Below are positions 11,164 to 20,096 of a stretch of DNA of 64,000 bases, one piece after another. The first letter of the stretch is position 1. Every line of letters starts with the position of its first letter. The notes under the pieces are model-generated. The model saw nothing but the letters and a program-made list of their open reading frames with translations. It searched no databases and had not been told where the DNA came from. The translations under genes were made by a program, and so were the position numbers. This DNA comes from Diphasiastrum complanatum (lineage: Eukaryota; Streptophyta; Lycopodiopsida; Lycopodiales; Lycopodiaceae): NCBI GenBank assembly GCA_029204225.1, contig CM055110.1, forward strand, positions 48,983,201-49,047,200, given 5' to 3'.

Positions 11164-14100
11164 CATTTGACTTTGTACCTAGGCATCTTCCGCTTCAACA
11201 TCTGGTCTCGCTTGGTTTTTCACAAGAGGTTATTGCTTCTATTACCACGTTATATGAGAGGGTTCTGGCTAGACTCAGAGATGGGACAGGTTGATCACCT
11301 CCGATTCACAATACAGCAGGTGTGAAGCAGGGTTGCCCCCTTTCTCCTACTCTTTTCGCTCTCTACATTGATGATCTTGAGCGGCTTATCAAAGAGGAGG
11401 GTGGTGATGGTTGTCCTCTTGCAAACATTGTCATAACTATTCTCTTATATGTTGATGATATTGTCTTGTTATCTACCTCAGCTAGAGGGCTTCAGAGAAA
11501 CCTTGACGTCTTATAGTTTTTGTCAGACATGGGGATTGACGGTAAATATCTCTAAGACTAAAGTCATGATGTTCAACACCAATAGGCAGCATATGCGAGA
11601 CGATTTCTTTTATTATGATGGACAGCAATTGGAGATAGTTGACTCTTACACTTATCTTGGAGTTCTTTTTTCCAGTCCTCTGCTTACTTTTAGACCTGCA
11701 TCCACAGCTCGCCTGCGCAAGGGACACACAGCCCTTGTTTAGATGGAGAGACTTTGTATTGCCCTTTACATTCATGATCCTGCCTATTATGGTCTCTCTG
11801 GTGGCTATGTATTCAGCGGAGGTTTGGTGTCCTAGGCTATCTACGGGTACTTGGAGAGACATCACTCGATTACAGATTCTCATGCTTGGCCGGATGATCC
11901 ATGTGAGGGCCTCAGTTCCTCATGACATTATACTAACATAGTTTGCATCTCCACCTATGGCTATGTTCTGGATTGTCATGTTCTTACATAGGCTAGCCGA
12001 TATGGATACTTCCAGGTATCTGGTTGCTGCTTACACTTCATCTCATTACTAATCAACAGGCTGAGTTGTGATGGTTTGAGGATGTCTCTAAGTTTCTTAG
12101 TAGCTGGGGGGTATCTATATATATTTGTTTGTGAAATTAGAATATATCCAATTTCACAAATTTATAGAGAAGTCAGTGATGTCATAAGGTAAACCTTAGA
12201 AACAATATAGGAGCAACTCAAAAAGTCAAAGGATCTAAGACAAAACAACAATAAAAAATTCAATAAACAAAAAATCTTAGCCAAATAGCATTGCTTATGT
12301 CTCATCAGTACCCAAGCATAAGTTGCTAACTGGGTTTCGAAAGAATCCAAATTCTCTTGGGTAGACCCAGTGTTGACTAAGAAGCAAAAGACAATCAGTA
12401 AGAAGAAAGAAAAAATAATCATAATTTAAATAAAATGAGATTCATAAAATCAAATTTATAAATTAATAATTAGAAATAAAATAAAAACAAAACATAAAAT
12501 GAAAATAAATAAGAACAAGGATCATAAAGTGTATACGAGTTACTAAAACAAAGTTTCTTAGTAGTTGGGGGGTATCTATATCAACTCTCTCTAACGGGAC
12601 TCATACCTATATTCGACGTCAGCTTTATCGCAGCTATATCCAGACAGTGTGGACCCAGAGAGGGTCAAGATGCATTTTTACGGCACTCATCTCCTACAGT
12701 TAGATGATATGGGGTTACCTATCCTACCGTCGTATCTTTCACAGACATTATCATATGGTCTTCGTTACCGTATTGGGCAGCTTCGTGTCTCCTCACATCA
12801 GATTGCTATTGAGACGAGCTGTTATATTGATACCCCCAGGCCACAGCGGATATGCCAATTATGCTCGATGCATGAGGTAGAGGATGAGTCACATTTCATT
12901 TTCAAATGTCCTACCTATTATGAGACCTGAGGTCGTTATTATTGTCTCTACAGAGACACTCCTCTATCCCTTGGTTCTTTCTTGGCATATCCAAACCCTA
13001 GATGTGTGGGACTCTTATTGAGAGAGATGTTTACGTTACGAGCATCTCTTTTACTTTCGGAGGCAGATGATGTTTATAGCCAGACTCTCATCACACATTT
13101 CTTACAGAAGAGGGATAGAGAGGAGATATCAGAGAATGAGATTCATATCCCGACATCGCAGAAGACTATGAAGACTCAGCGACCACCTACCAGACCGAGA
13201 CGTGCAGCCCGTTCATCATCGTCAGCTAGAGCCTCACGACGACCTTTGGCATCTTACGGAGTCGCTAATCAGCATCCAATGCATAGCTGGTGGGGTTTGA
13301 AGGGAAACTGGTGGACTGGTAGGAATATCTACTCTATCATCAGCCATGATGACCAACAAAAGTACAAGAATGCAAAGTACTTGGCAGGAAAGCGAAACAA
13401 GGGAAATGCTGGAAATTATACAGCAAAAGGAAACGACACTTTTCTGCCTACTGACTGGTACTAGCTGGAAACAACAACGAACTGGGTACTGACAGAAAAG
13501 GAAATGGAAAAGATAGCTCCCTGAAAACAGATCCAATATAGCTGACTGTGGTTGTGGGCTGGAACATTGTTCCGTCCTTTGAAGTCAACCGAAAACTTGC
13601 TAAGATTTTGCCTCAGAAATGCGATGAACCTCCTGCGGGAAATGTGCCGAAAGTTACCTCAAAAGACTTCAAAACTGCCTTTAGGAGTTGGCTGGGCCAG
13701 ATTTCGTTTGGCGAAAATTATACTTTTTCCGCTGCAAACAATGCGCTAAGGCTGCAAAAAGGTGCGATGGAGGCTGTAAACAGACTGCAGCGATGGAGCA
13801 TTGATGAGGTAGCGATGATGCACTGATGAGGCAGCAATGGAGCACCGATGAGGCAGCAATAGACTGTTGGTTAGCCTAAAACTGCAGCGATGGAGCCACA
13901 GAACACTAGAACTAAAGCGACGGAGGCCCAAATTCGCTGAAACAGATGCAATGGAGGCCTAAATTCATTGAAACAAGTGCGATGGAGGCCCAAACTGGCT
14001 GGAACAGTAGCGGTGAAGGATTTCCTCTCCCAAAATTCTCTGCAACTGGGCGCTAGAGTTCCTACTACTCCTCTTTGTTGTCTCCCCAACTTTCTCCCCT

Positions 14101-16904
14101 CCAATCCTTCAAGAATCTTGCAAAATCAGAGTTTTTTTTGCACTTTATCTCTATACGATCATAACTCCGCCTACTGACATCCTGTCAGCGGGTCACTGCT
14201 TCTGATGCACCGGATCCAACTAGTCCCCTGGTGTCCATCTAGGTCACTGGCCCTCGCCAAGTGTCGAGACTATGCTAGTGCACAACTGCCATCTAACAAA
14301 CACAGTAAGTTCAATCCTCCGATTACTTGGACTGAAGAGTTGAATCAAAGCTTTGAAACTCTAAAACATTGTGTCTACAACACCCATATTACACAGTCGA
14401 TCCTAACAAGCCATATGTGCTTGAGACCTAGCGACTTTGTTGTAGGGGCAGTCCTATATCAGGATGCTAGACCGGTTGCTTTTGAAAGCAAAAATTTTGC
14501 TCTTACTCAAAGGCAGTACTCCACCTATGGTAAGGAACATTTTGCCGTTGTAAATCCTCTTAAAATCTAGAGACATTATTTGTGCTCTAGGTTTACAATT
14601 GTGATTGATCAGCAAGCACTAAGGTATATTTGTCATGCGGTTGACCTATAGGGTCATAAAGCTAGGTGGTCAAAGTTGCTCAAGAATTTCAGTATGACAC
14701 TAAGTACCGGAAGGGTACATCAAACCGTCTCGCAAATGCCTTAAGCCGAATTGGAGAGGTTAATCAATTAAGCGTTTCTAAGGTCCAATCTGATATGTAT
14801 CCATCCCTTAGAGATATGTGTAAGACCAACAAGTACTTCAATCAGATTTGGCTAGATGTCCTAGCAGGAGATTCTAGATCTAGTATTCAACATGGTAAGC
14901 AAGCTTCCAAGATTTCTCCTCGAGACAAGATACAACGAGATTATTCCATTAGAAATGGGTTACTTTTCCAGAATAGGAAAGTACATGTGCCAGAAAATGA
15001 TGAGCTTAGGGCCCAAATCTTGCATGAATGTCATGACAGTCCTCGTACAGGATACCCAGGCACACAAAGGACGCTTGATCTAGTAGGCCTAACCTAGCCT
15101 TAGCTAATATCCATTTGATTGCTTTGGGTTACAATCAGATCTAGAAGATACCAATGTCCCATACCACTAGCATCCTCCATGATCTACCACTAATTCTAAG
15201 TGATGATCAGTTATTCCAACATAGAACACATAAAATTCCTTCATCTTTTTGGTGGTTTGGGACACCATAGCTATTGCCTCAGGAAGAGATGCAGCTCAGA
15301 AGTGAGCATGGATTTGCTCTATGGTCGGGGTTGGTAATTCACATATAACATCATCCTTCATGCTCTATCTAAACTTGGTTGAGTTTGTGCCAGGTTAGAT
15401 CTTAATGTTTACTCAAAATGTGGCCCAAACCTCTAATCGGTTTGAAATGGCAATGGTTAGAATGAGAGAAAGAAAAGTAGAGTCCAAGGGCCACATACAG
15501 GTGTTTGATGGCCTATTTATAGCATCAAATTAGGGCTAAGTGTATAAGTGTGACCATTGACGTGTCTTGCTATCAGGTACCTACTACCTTGTTTCAAATC
15601 CACTTTTTAAAGCTCTTAAGCTATAAGTTCTAACACTAAGCATTGAAGCCACCAATCTGCTTCTAGTTCAAATGGTGGGTGTCTCGTTATCATTGATCAA
15701 GTAGCTCCTATTGTGTCTTAAAGCAATCTTAAAGAACTCTTCAAACATTTATGATTCAAGAATCAACAATCTAGAGATAGGACTTGATCCTATAGTCAAT
15801 GTAAGTCATGTATGATGCGACCACTAACGCATTTTGAATCTTGCTTAAAGGTTAAAGCCTAATATCATTCATCAATCATCAACCTTACACCTACTTCTTG
15901 AGTATTTCCAAAAAGTTCTTCTAATTTAGATCTTCTTAAGCTATCGCTACATTGGCCAGTAAGTGGCCACTAAGCACTTGGCATTGAGCATATGCCATTT
16001 AGGAAAAAAAAAATAAGGAATTGGATTCAAGACTCGAGAGACGAGATGCAATGACCAATTGATTATAGTCTGCATCGTACAATGCTATAATTGCACCCTA
16101 AACACTAAACTAGCACTCTTTATGCTATAACAAAAGGCCGAGAATGAAACCAAAAAAAAAACTTTGCTTATTTGAAGGTAATGCGTTCATTTTTTTGCAT
16201 TTGAAACGTATAAATCGGCCAATTCAAACCAGCCCCTGAAACATTGTTAGATCTGCAAGAGCTACAACAAAGACCCAGAACTCGATGACGGGGCAGTAAA
16301 TGGCGATTTTTCACACCTTAACGTATGAAAATTGATTTGATTCGTAGTGACTTCTGCACTGGAGTTAAAGGTCACTTATCGGATTTGCTGAGAACGCTAC
16401 TATTTTTCTCACAATTGTCTCTGAGAAAACCATGACTTACCCAGGTTGCCGACTTGTCTTAAAATTCTCATTAGTGAAGCCAATAGATATGTATCCTTTC
16501 TGGCCGCGGTCTTTCACGGATATTTCAAAATAGTACACCAGCCTCCTCGAAGGAGCAGGGCGGTTTCCTTGTATAGCTCCCACATCATTTCCATGCCGAC
16601 CCTCCCCGGTATATCTGGCTGACAATTTGTCAGTAGAAACTACAAGGAAGTGTCCGCACGTGCTCGTGTTGAGGTGTGTAGGTGACGCCTCCTCTTCTTC
16701 TTCCATGTCCAAGTCTTCGTCCCGTCCTCCTCCTCCTCCTCCTCCTCCTCTCAACCCTAACCCTAATGCCGCAGCAGCAAAGAAAGGCTCTGTGTCTCCT
16801 GCATTGCTGCTTGCAAACATGGGCATGGTGGCTTCGTCGCACGAATTTTTGTGTTCTTGGAGGGACATGGACCTTCTTCTGCTGCTGCTATACACACAAC
16901 ACAC
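6559..16904 (-). CDS. RanBPM-like SPRY protein gene, 5' part (exons 1-4 of a longer gene)
   Basis: Scaffold protein of the CTLH/GID E3 ubiquitin ligase type, usually built as SPRY-LisH-CTLH-CRA. Four exons on the minus strand (16441-16904, 9843-9989, 6756-6842, 6559-6604) join in phase and together encode an N-terminal low-complexity region and a nearly complete SPRY domain. Signature blocks are YYFEISVKDRG, GYISIGFTNENF, NSYGYHGDDGKLYHG, FGPTFTVGDTIGAGINY, EFFFTKNGKIIG, LYPTFGLHS and NFGQSPFVFDIE. All introns have GT and AG ends. The LisH, CTLH and CRA exons were not found between 1 and 6558 and are presumably further left. Exons show no stops, so the gene looks intact as far as it is visible. 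The two long introns are filled with transposons, mostly antisense. Confidence 0.9.
6605..6755 (-). other. RanBPM-like gene, intron 3
   Basis: 151-bp intron, GTATGT...TTTGTAG, the only short one seen in this gene. Confidence 0.85.
6756..6842 (-). CDS. RanBPM-like gene, exon 3
   Basis: Eighty-seven bases: one base completing Thr, 28 codons (KNGKIIGTTFKDVQLP then LYPTFGLHSPNE), then two bases of the next codon. The acceptor is ATTTGCAG and the donor is GTATGT. It encodes the central SPRY strands and keeps the KNG turn typical of RanBPM. Confidence 0.88.
7970..8095. repeat. Palindrome-rich segment
   Basis: Holds near-perfect hairpins: GTTCCAAAATGGAAC next to GTTCCGTTTTGGAAC around CGC, and GAACGTAC-T-GTACGTTC. 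This could be the core of a decayed fold-back MITE. No end repeats or target duplication were found. Confidence 0.4.
9390..9830 (-). pseudogene. Ty1/Copia RT N-terminal fragment
   Basis: Minus-strand reading with the start of the Copia reverse transcriptase: MDKEYNSLMKNNTWTI, then LPAGRKIVDCKWIFKIKYK, RRKARLVARGF, and ETFSAVVKHSLIRLLL. The GCKWVFK, ARLVARG and FSPVVK equivalents are normal RT landmarks. A stop separates it from a further 60 codons on the right. It ends within about a dozen bases of RanBPM exon 2 and lies on the same strand as that gene. Truncated on both sides and dead. Confidence 0.85.
9843..9989 (-). CDS. RanBPM-like gene, exon 2
   Basis: 147 bases: one base completing Gly, 48 codons, then two bases of Thr. 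The acceptor is TATTTTGCAG and the donor is GTAAGT. The translation has NSYGYHGDDGKLYHG and FGPTFTVGDTIGAGINY followed by ASQEFFF, the most conserved part of the plant RanBPM SPRY domain. It joins exon 1 as RQPG|W and exon 3 as FFFT|KNG without any gap, which is what establishes the gene model. Confidence 0.92.
10335..11080 (+). mobile_element. LINE copy A, 3' end with intact C-terminal coding and 3' UTR
   Basis: A 5'-truncated LINE. Open coding to 10878 gives the C-terminal zinc-binding motif (CQLCSLDEVESEEHFIFRC), then a basic Arg/His/Pro-rich tail. The 3' UTR (10879-11080) ends with TTTGGCAT, a short spacer and TTAATAAAGCG, running directly into (CT)n with no poly(A). The same terminal block is found at the end of copy C at 19.47 kb, so it marks the true LINE 3' end. 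AATAAA may act as a polyadenylation-like signal. The open frame extends upstream to 10273, but LINE similarity begins only near 10335. Confidence 0.88.
11081..11160 (+). repeat. (CT)40 tract: tail of LINE A and insertion site of LINE B
   Basis: Uninterrupted CT dinucleotide of 80 bases. Its left edge is the 3' end of LINE A. Its right edge is followed at once by the internal coding sequence of LINE B. Confidence 0.95.
11161..13265 (+). mobile_element. LINE copy B, 5'-truncated, interrupted
   Basis: Starts inside RT motif A (AFDFVPRHLP) at the edge of the CT tract. It continues through motif B (GVKQGCPLSPTLFALY), motif C (YVDDI), NISKTKVMMFN and the thumb/connection region in several frames. 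After a 0.43-kb insert (12122-12549) it resumes with the zinc-binding motif CQLCSMHEVEDESHFIFKC at about 12850 and the basic C-terminus to about 13265. It has several frameshifts and stops, and its 3' UTR and tail are missing. Same family as copies A, C and D. Confidence 0.88.
12122..12549. other. Insert within LINE B flanked by a 30-bp direct repeat
   Basis: AT-rich 428-bp insert. The LINE sequence AGTTTCTTAGTAGCTGGGG (continuing to TATCTATAT) ends at about 12121 and is repeated with one mismatch at 12550-12579. The insert has a 86-codon minus-strand frame (12162-12422) that matches nothing I know. It shows no inverted ends and no tail. Confidence 0.7.
13266..14204. other. Unassigned stretch with short tandem repeats
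   Basis: No recognised gene. A 92-codon plus frame at 13548-13826 ends in a run of diverged repeats based on GATGAGGCAGCAATGGAGC (13800-13860). The stretch leads into the 31-bp minisatellite. It ends at the Gypsy fragment. Confidence 0.5.
13917..14009. repeat. 31-bp minisatellite, three copies
   Basis: Three adjacent copies at 13917-13947, 13948-13978 and 13979-14009. Each starts GCGAYGGAGGCC or a variant and ends in AAACAG/AAACAA/GAACAG. A diverged 22-bp unit lies just upstream. A small local tandem array, not coding. Confidence 0.8.
14205..15097 (+). pseudogene. Ty3/Gypsy RNase H to integrase fragment
   Basis: Plus-strand Gypsy pol remnant. Order: end of RT/RNase H start (FNPPITWTEELNQSFETLK), RNase H (DFVVGAVLYQDARPVAFESK, QRQYSTYGKEHFAVV), a stop at about 14570, the RNase H end (KYRKGTSNRLANALSR), then the integrase zinc-finger start (HECHDSPRTGYPGTQRTLDLV). 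It ends before the integrase core. Its closest relative in the window is the element at 37.0-38.56 kb, which shares ILHECHDSP and QRTLDLV. Lies in RanBPM intron 1, antisense. Confidence 0.88.
15098..16204. other. No gene seen (intron 1)
   Basis: AT-rich, stops in all frames, no domain or repeat recognised. Confidence 0.4.
16205..16244. mobile_element. Possible end fragment of the hAT-type MITE
   Basis: Contains ATCGGCCAATTCAAACCAG and then TGAAACATTG, closely matching the right end of the MITE at 2364-2576 (ATCGGCCGATTCGAACCA...TGAAACATTG). No matching left end is nearby. Confidence 0.5.
16441..16904 (-). CDS. RanBPM-like gene, exon 1
   Basis: First coding exon. The frame opens with ATG at 16904; a second in-frame ATG at 16868 (MSLQEHKNSC) is an equally possible start. 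It encodes a poor-complexity N-terminus with a Gly run and an acidic Glu run (EDLDMEEEEE), then the first half of the SPRY domain: LNTSTCGHFLVVSTDKLS, YTGEGRHGNDVGAIQGNRP, YYFEISVKDRG, GYISIGFTNENF. It ends at ...RQPG with GG before GTAAGT, the last codon being completed by exon 2. Disordered Gly/acidic N-termini are common in plant RanBPM proteins. A CT-rich leader and a diverged tandem duplication lie upstream. Confidence 0.9.
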
Positions 16905-17191
16905 AACACATTAAACGAAGTCAAAATGAATGAGAAGAAGGTCGCTTATAGCGCATCTTCTGTAGGAAAAAGCGAAATTGCAGAAAAGAGCCTTAACGGC
17001 TTGCTTGTTTGCCTTGTTGAGGCTGCCTGAACAACTTGCGCCAGGTTGAGGCTCGCTGCGTTCTCCAACAGCAAAGAAAAAGAAGAAAACTGGCAGCGTC
17101 AAGTGCTACCAAAGATGCACGCCATCGCCGCGTGTATCTGATAATGATACGCGAGCAACAAACACACGACAGCGAGAGAACAACAACACAG

Positions 17192-17209
17192 GAGAGAGAG
17201 AGAGAGAGA
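17192..17209. repeat. (GA)9 in the RanBPM 5' flank
   Basis: Short GA tract, CT-rich in the sense of the RanBPM gene, about 290 bases upstream of the first ATG. CT-rich leaders are frequent in plant genes. Confidence 0.7.
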
Positions 17210-17286
17210 AGTTGAAAAGAAGAGTGTTTGTGTGAGAGAACTAAATTGTAATCTTGTCCTTTTTTTTTTCCTTCCAAAGGCAATAG

Positions 17287-17485
17287 TGTATGTATTATGG
17301 AATGGGCCGGGCACAGGCCATTCTGCTCGGTTTGGATTTTCAGAATTTTTTTGGCTCGGCCCGAAGGCCAAGCCTACAAAATTCTGGTATATGTATTATG
17401 GAATGGGCCTGGCAGAGGCCATTTTGCCCGGTTCGGATTTCCAGAAATTTTTAGGCTCGGCCACGCAAGCAAAATCTGCACTAAT
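17287..17485. repeat. Two-copy tandem duplication (period about 101 bp) upstream of RanBPM
   Basis: The block beginning TGTATTATGGAATGGGCC at 17291 recurs at 17392 with the same order of sub-blocks (GAGGCCATT/CAGGCCATT, CGGTTYGGATTT, CCAGAA/TCAGAA, GGCTCGGCC). About 85 per cent identical by eye. It lies in the presumed promoter or leader region of the RanBPM gene, roughly 400-580 bases upstream of its first ATG. Confidence 0.8.
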
Positions 17486-17560
17486 TTTTTTTTTAAAAAC
17501 AGGTGACTATTCTGCTTTTTAATATGTTCAGAAATGGGTAGAATAGTCACCAAAAATCCA

Positions 17561-17890
17561 CTACGTGTTGAGGTAGCTCAATGGAGTTTGAAAAAAAATT
17601 AACATTAAAAAAATATTATGTGGTGAGGGCCTTAGTTTTTAAGGGGGAAACCTTTGTTGAGGGCTAAAGAAAATAATCTCTTGCAATTAAAAAATTAGAA
17701 CTAAGTCATGCAAACAATGCATGAGCCATAAGGAGAATCAAAAGCTATTTTTGTTTGCATGAGCCATAAGCAAAAGGAGCAGTTTCGAAAAAAGGTGAAC
17801 GCATGAATGGATAGATTGTGAAAAGCAAAATCAAAAGTGGCACCCCCTTTATCCTTCACTTTAGGGTATTTGTACCAGTACACAAACATG

Positions 17891-17894
<4 letters not shown>
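17561..17894 (+). repeat. SINE-like unit X with (CT)n tail
   Basis: About 335 bp, clearly homologous to 20683-21017; both copies run straight into (CT)n. Near the 5' end is TAGCTCAATGG (17574-17584), which fits a tRNA-type A box. About 65 bases on, a GGGGAAACC block (GGTTGAAACC in the other copy) is a partial B-box match. It shares ATGAGCCATAA, TTTTTGTTTGC, ATGGATAGATTGT and TTTGTACCAGTACAC with the second copy. It could be a SINE or the 3' part of a retro-copied transcript. Confidence 0.55.

Positions 17895-17965
<71 letters not shown>
17895..17965 (+). repeat. (CT)35 tract: tail of unit X and insertion site of LINE C
   Basis: Perfect dinucleotide run. Unit X ends at its left edge, and LINE C coding sequence starts at its right edge. 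Confidence 0.95.
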
Positions 17966-17970
<5 letters not shown>

Positions 17971-19488
17971 CAGGAAAACCAATGTTATGATCTTTAATAC
18001 CTCTAAGACCTTTATGCAACGACAGTTGTTCACACTAGGGGGGCAACCACTTGAGGTGGTGTCCTCTTACACCTACTTGGGGACTTCCTTCACTGCTCCT
18101 GCTTTTAGTATGAGACATGTAGCCACAGCTAGACTACGGAAGGGGCATGTTGCTTTGGTTAGTCTTGAGCGCTTTTGTTTCAGCACATTCGAGATGTCCC
18201 GAGTAAGTGTAACCTATTTGATACTATTGTTGCACCCACAGCTATGTATGCAACAAAGGCTTGGTATACTGGAATTCCAGAGTCAGAGTGGACTAGTGTC
18301 TCACGTTTACAGATCAATATGCTTGCACGCATGATCCGGGCCAAACCATCTGTTCCTCACCAGGTTATACTTGCTAAGTTTGTCGTCATTCCACTACGAG
18401 TTGAGGCTATTTTCAGGTTGATCACATACATCCAGAGAGTGATGAGTCTTCCGGTTTCACGCTATCCACGCATAGCTTTTCTCTCTTCTCAGCAGCTTCA
18501 TTTTCAGGGTCATCAGTCATTATGGTACTCCCAGGCTTCTCGTCTTCTATGCATATACGACATTGACATTTATGATCTTCCAGTGGGTTCGCATCGGTAT
18601 ATCAGGAGGGCTATTTATCGTACATATTCTCGAGTGACTTGGCAGGGACCCTTCTTGGGGGTCAAACCGGACTTCTATCGCTCTAGTTTCCTAGAGCTAG
18701 ACAGTGTTAGGGTCCAAGTTTTGCCTTGTTATCTGGATAGTGGACTTTCACACGGCCTCTGTATTACATTGGGTTAGTTTTGAGTCTCCTCACACCAACT
18801 ATATGTGGAGACATGGCAATTCCAGGACATCCCTCATATGAGCAGACTTTGTCAAATGTGCACATTAGGTGAGGTGGAGTCAGAGGAGCATTTTCTATTC
18901 AAATGCCCTCATGAAGCATGAATGCCACACATCGAGGGTCAACATATAAATTGAGAGAGCGAAGTGTGACTAGAGAATCTTGGAAAAGACAATGACAGCA
19001 TCCGCGAATCTCATAATAGATGCAGATGCCGATATTTTATCAGAGGATGAGGTAGATATCTTACTTCAAGACTCTCATCACGATTGTAGTTAGCACACTG
19101 TCTCCAGATCACATGCTAGAGTTACCAGGAGACCTCATAGACCTAGAGCTCATGGTCGTAGACCCAATGCTTCAACACGAGTACCTGCATCCTCTTCTAT
19201 ACTTACTTTCTTCAACAACGTTTTAGTGGTGACATGATCTATCACATAGTTTGGACGGTTTTTGTATAGTTATATGATATCCCATTGTACCATATTTCAA
19301 ACTTCCATGTCCAAGAGCATTTTAGAGTTTTTATGTGGTCTTGATAGACCAATTTGTTTTTATCTAGTAGTTGTCGGTTGTTTAGGGAGACATTTACATG
19401 GTCCTTTTAATATGTATCACACTTGGAGATTTATTTATTTTATTTGATCTAATATATGTAGTTTGGCATCAAAATACTTTAATAAAGT

Positions 19489-19489
<1 letters not shown>
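17966..19489 (+). mobile_element. LINE copy C, 5'-truncated, flanked by (CT)n on both sides
   Basis: Starts within RT motif D (TRKTNVMIFNTSKTFMQRQ), then YTYLGTSF and TARLRKGHVALV. A frameshift near 18175 leads into a 200-codon frame with the RT thumb and connection (APTAMYATKAWYTGIPESEW, LQINMLARMIRAKPSVPH). Next come the zinc-binding motif (CQMCTLGEVESEEHFLFKC) at 18855-18911 and a degraded basic tail to about 19225. The 3' UTR ends in TTTGGCAT...CTTTAATAAAGTG, matching LINE A, and passes directly into (CT)n. Multiple stops. Confidence 0.88.

Positions 19490-19526
<37 letters not shown>
19490..19526 (+). repeat. (CT)18 tail of LINE C
   Basis: Starts right after AATAAAGTG of LINE C. Its right edge (TCTCG|CGG) meets the truncated pyruvate-kinase sequence. 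Confidence 0.92.
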
Positions 19527-19528
<2 letters not shown>

Positions 19529-20096
19529 GGTGAAGGGAAAAGAAATATCTGCAAGTGGATGGAACTGGTGTTGAAACTGCAGCTGGAGCACATGCAGAGT
19601 TGGCGGTCAAAATCATAGCTCACGTTTGCATCGAGGCAAAATTATCTCTAGATTATGCTACAATATTCAGAGAAATCGTGAAGTAAACGTCGCTTCCAAG
19701 GAGTCCATTAGAAAGCCTTGCATCATTGGCTGTGTGAACTGCTAATAAAGTACGAGCATCTTTGATTGTTGTCCTTAGTAGAGGCGGCGCCACTACAAAG
19801 CTTGTTGCAAAGTACGTGCTAGTTCCAATCATTTCTCTGTCGATATACCAGTTCTGACAACAAATAATCTGTCGTGGTCTTGTAGTAAATACTAAGGAAT
19901 CACTCGCTCAACTTAGTCTCATTTGTAGGAGCTTAATCACACTTCTTATTGAAAGATCTGCTAAAGCGATAGATTCAAAATCTACTGATGATATCCTTAA
20001 TGTAGCTCTTCATCATGCGGTTGCCAAGGGACCATGCAAGCAACGTGATTCCATCATTGCTCTTCATAGGATCGGTGTTGCAGATCATGGAAGTGA
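19527..20096 (+). pseudogene. Pyruvate kinase retropseudogene, 5'-truncated C-terminal part
   Basis: Collinear, intron-free match to the C-terminal third of plant cytosolic pyruvate kinase: TAAGAHAELAVKIIAHVCIEA, LDYATIFREI, SPLESLASLAV, TANKVRASLIVVLSRGG, TKLVAKY, then SLICRSLI, STDDILNVALHHAVAKG and DSIIALHRIGVA. Disabled by TAA at 19684 and TGA at 19735, by two compensating frameshifts near 19850 and 19895, and by a small deletion after DGTG. Homology appears to begin directly at the CT tract, around the R-A-E-A-T-D-V-A-N region of the enzyme. Lack of introns and 5' truncation indicate a reverse-transcribed copy. The end of the enzyme's frame is followed by unassigned sequence. Confidence 0.85.

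Larger units (their letters stand above)
9990..16440 (-). other. RanBPM-like gene, intron 1 (6.45 kb)
   Basis: Begins GTAAGT next to exon 1 and ends TTTTGCAG at exon 2. Most of it is transposon debris on the plus strand, antisense to the gene: two LINE copies, a (CT)40 tract and a Gypsy fragment. Stretches 10000-10330 and 15100-16200 hold nothing I can name. Confidence 0.85.

Noticed and set aside
12162-12422. 86-codon frame in the LINE B insert as an organelle-derived gene
   Set aside because: It is AT-rich and hydrophobic, but I could not match it to any plastid or mitochondrial protein.
16745-16770. CCCTAACCCTAA as a telomere-like tract (also hexamers near 63548-63610)
   Set aside because: Only two or three units. 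At 16.75 kb it encodes Gly/Leu/Arg codons of RanBPM exon 1.
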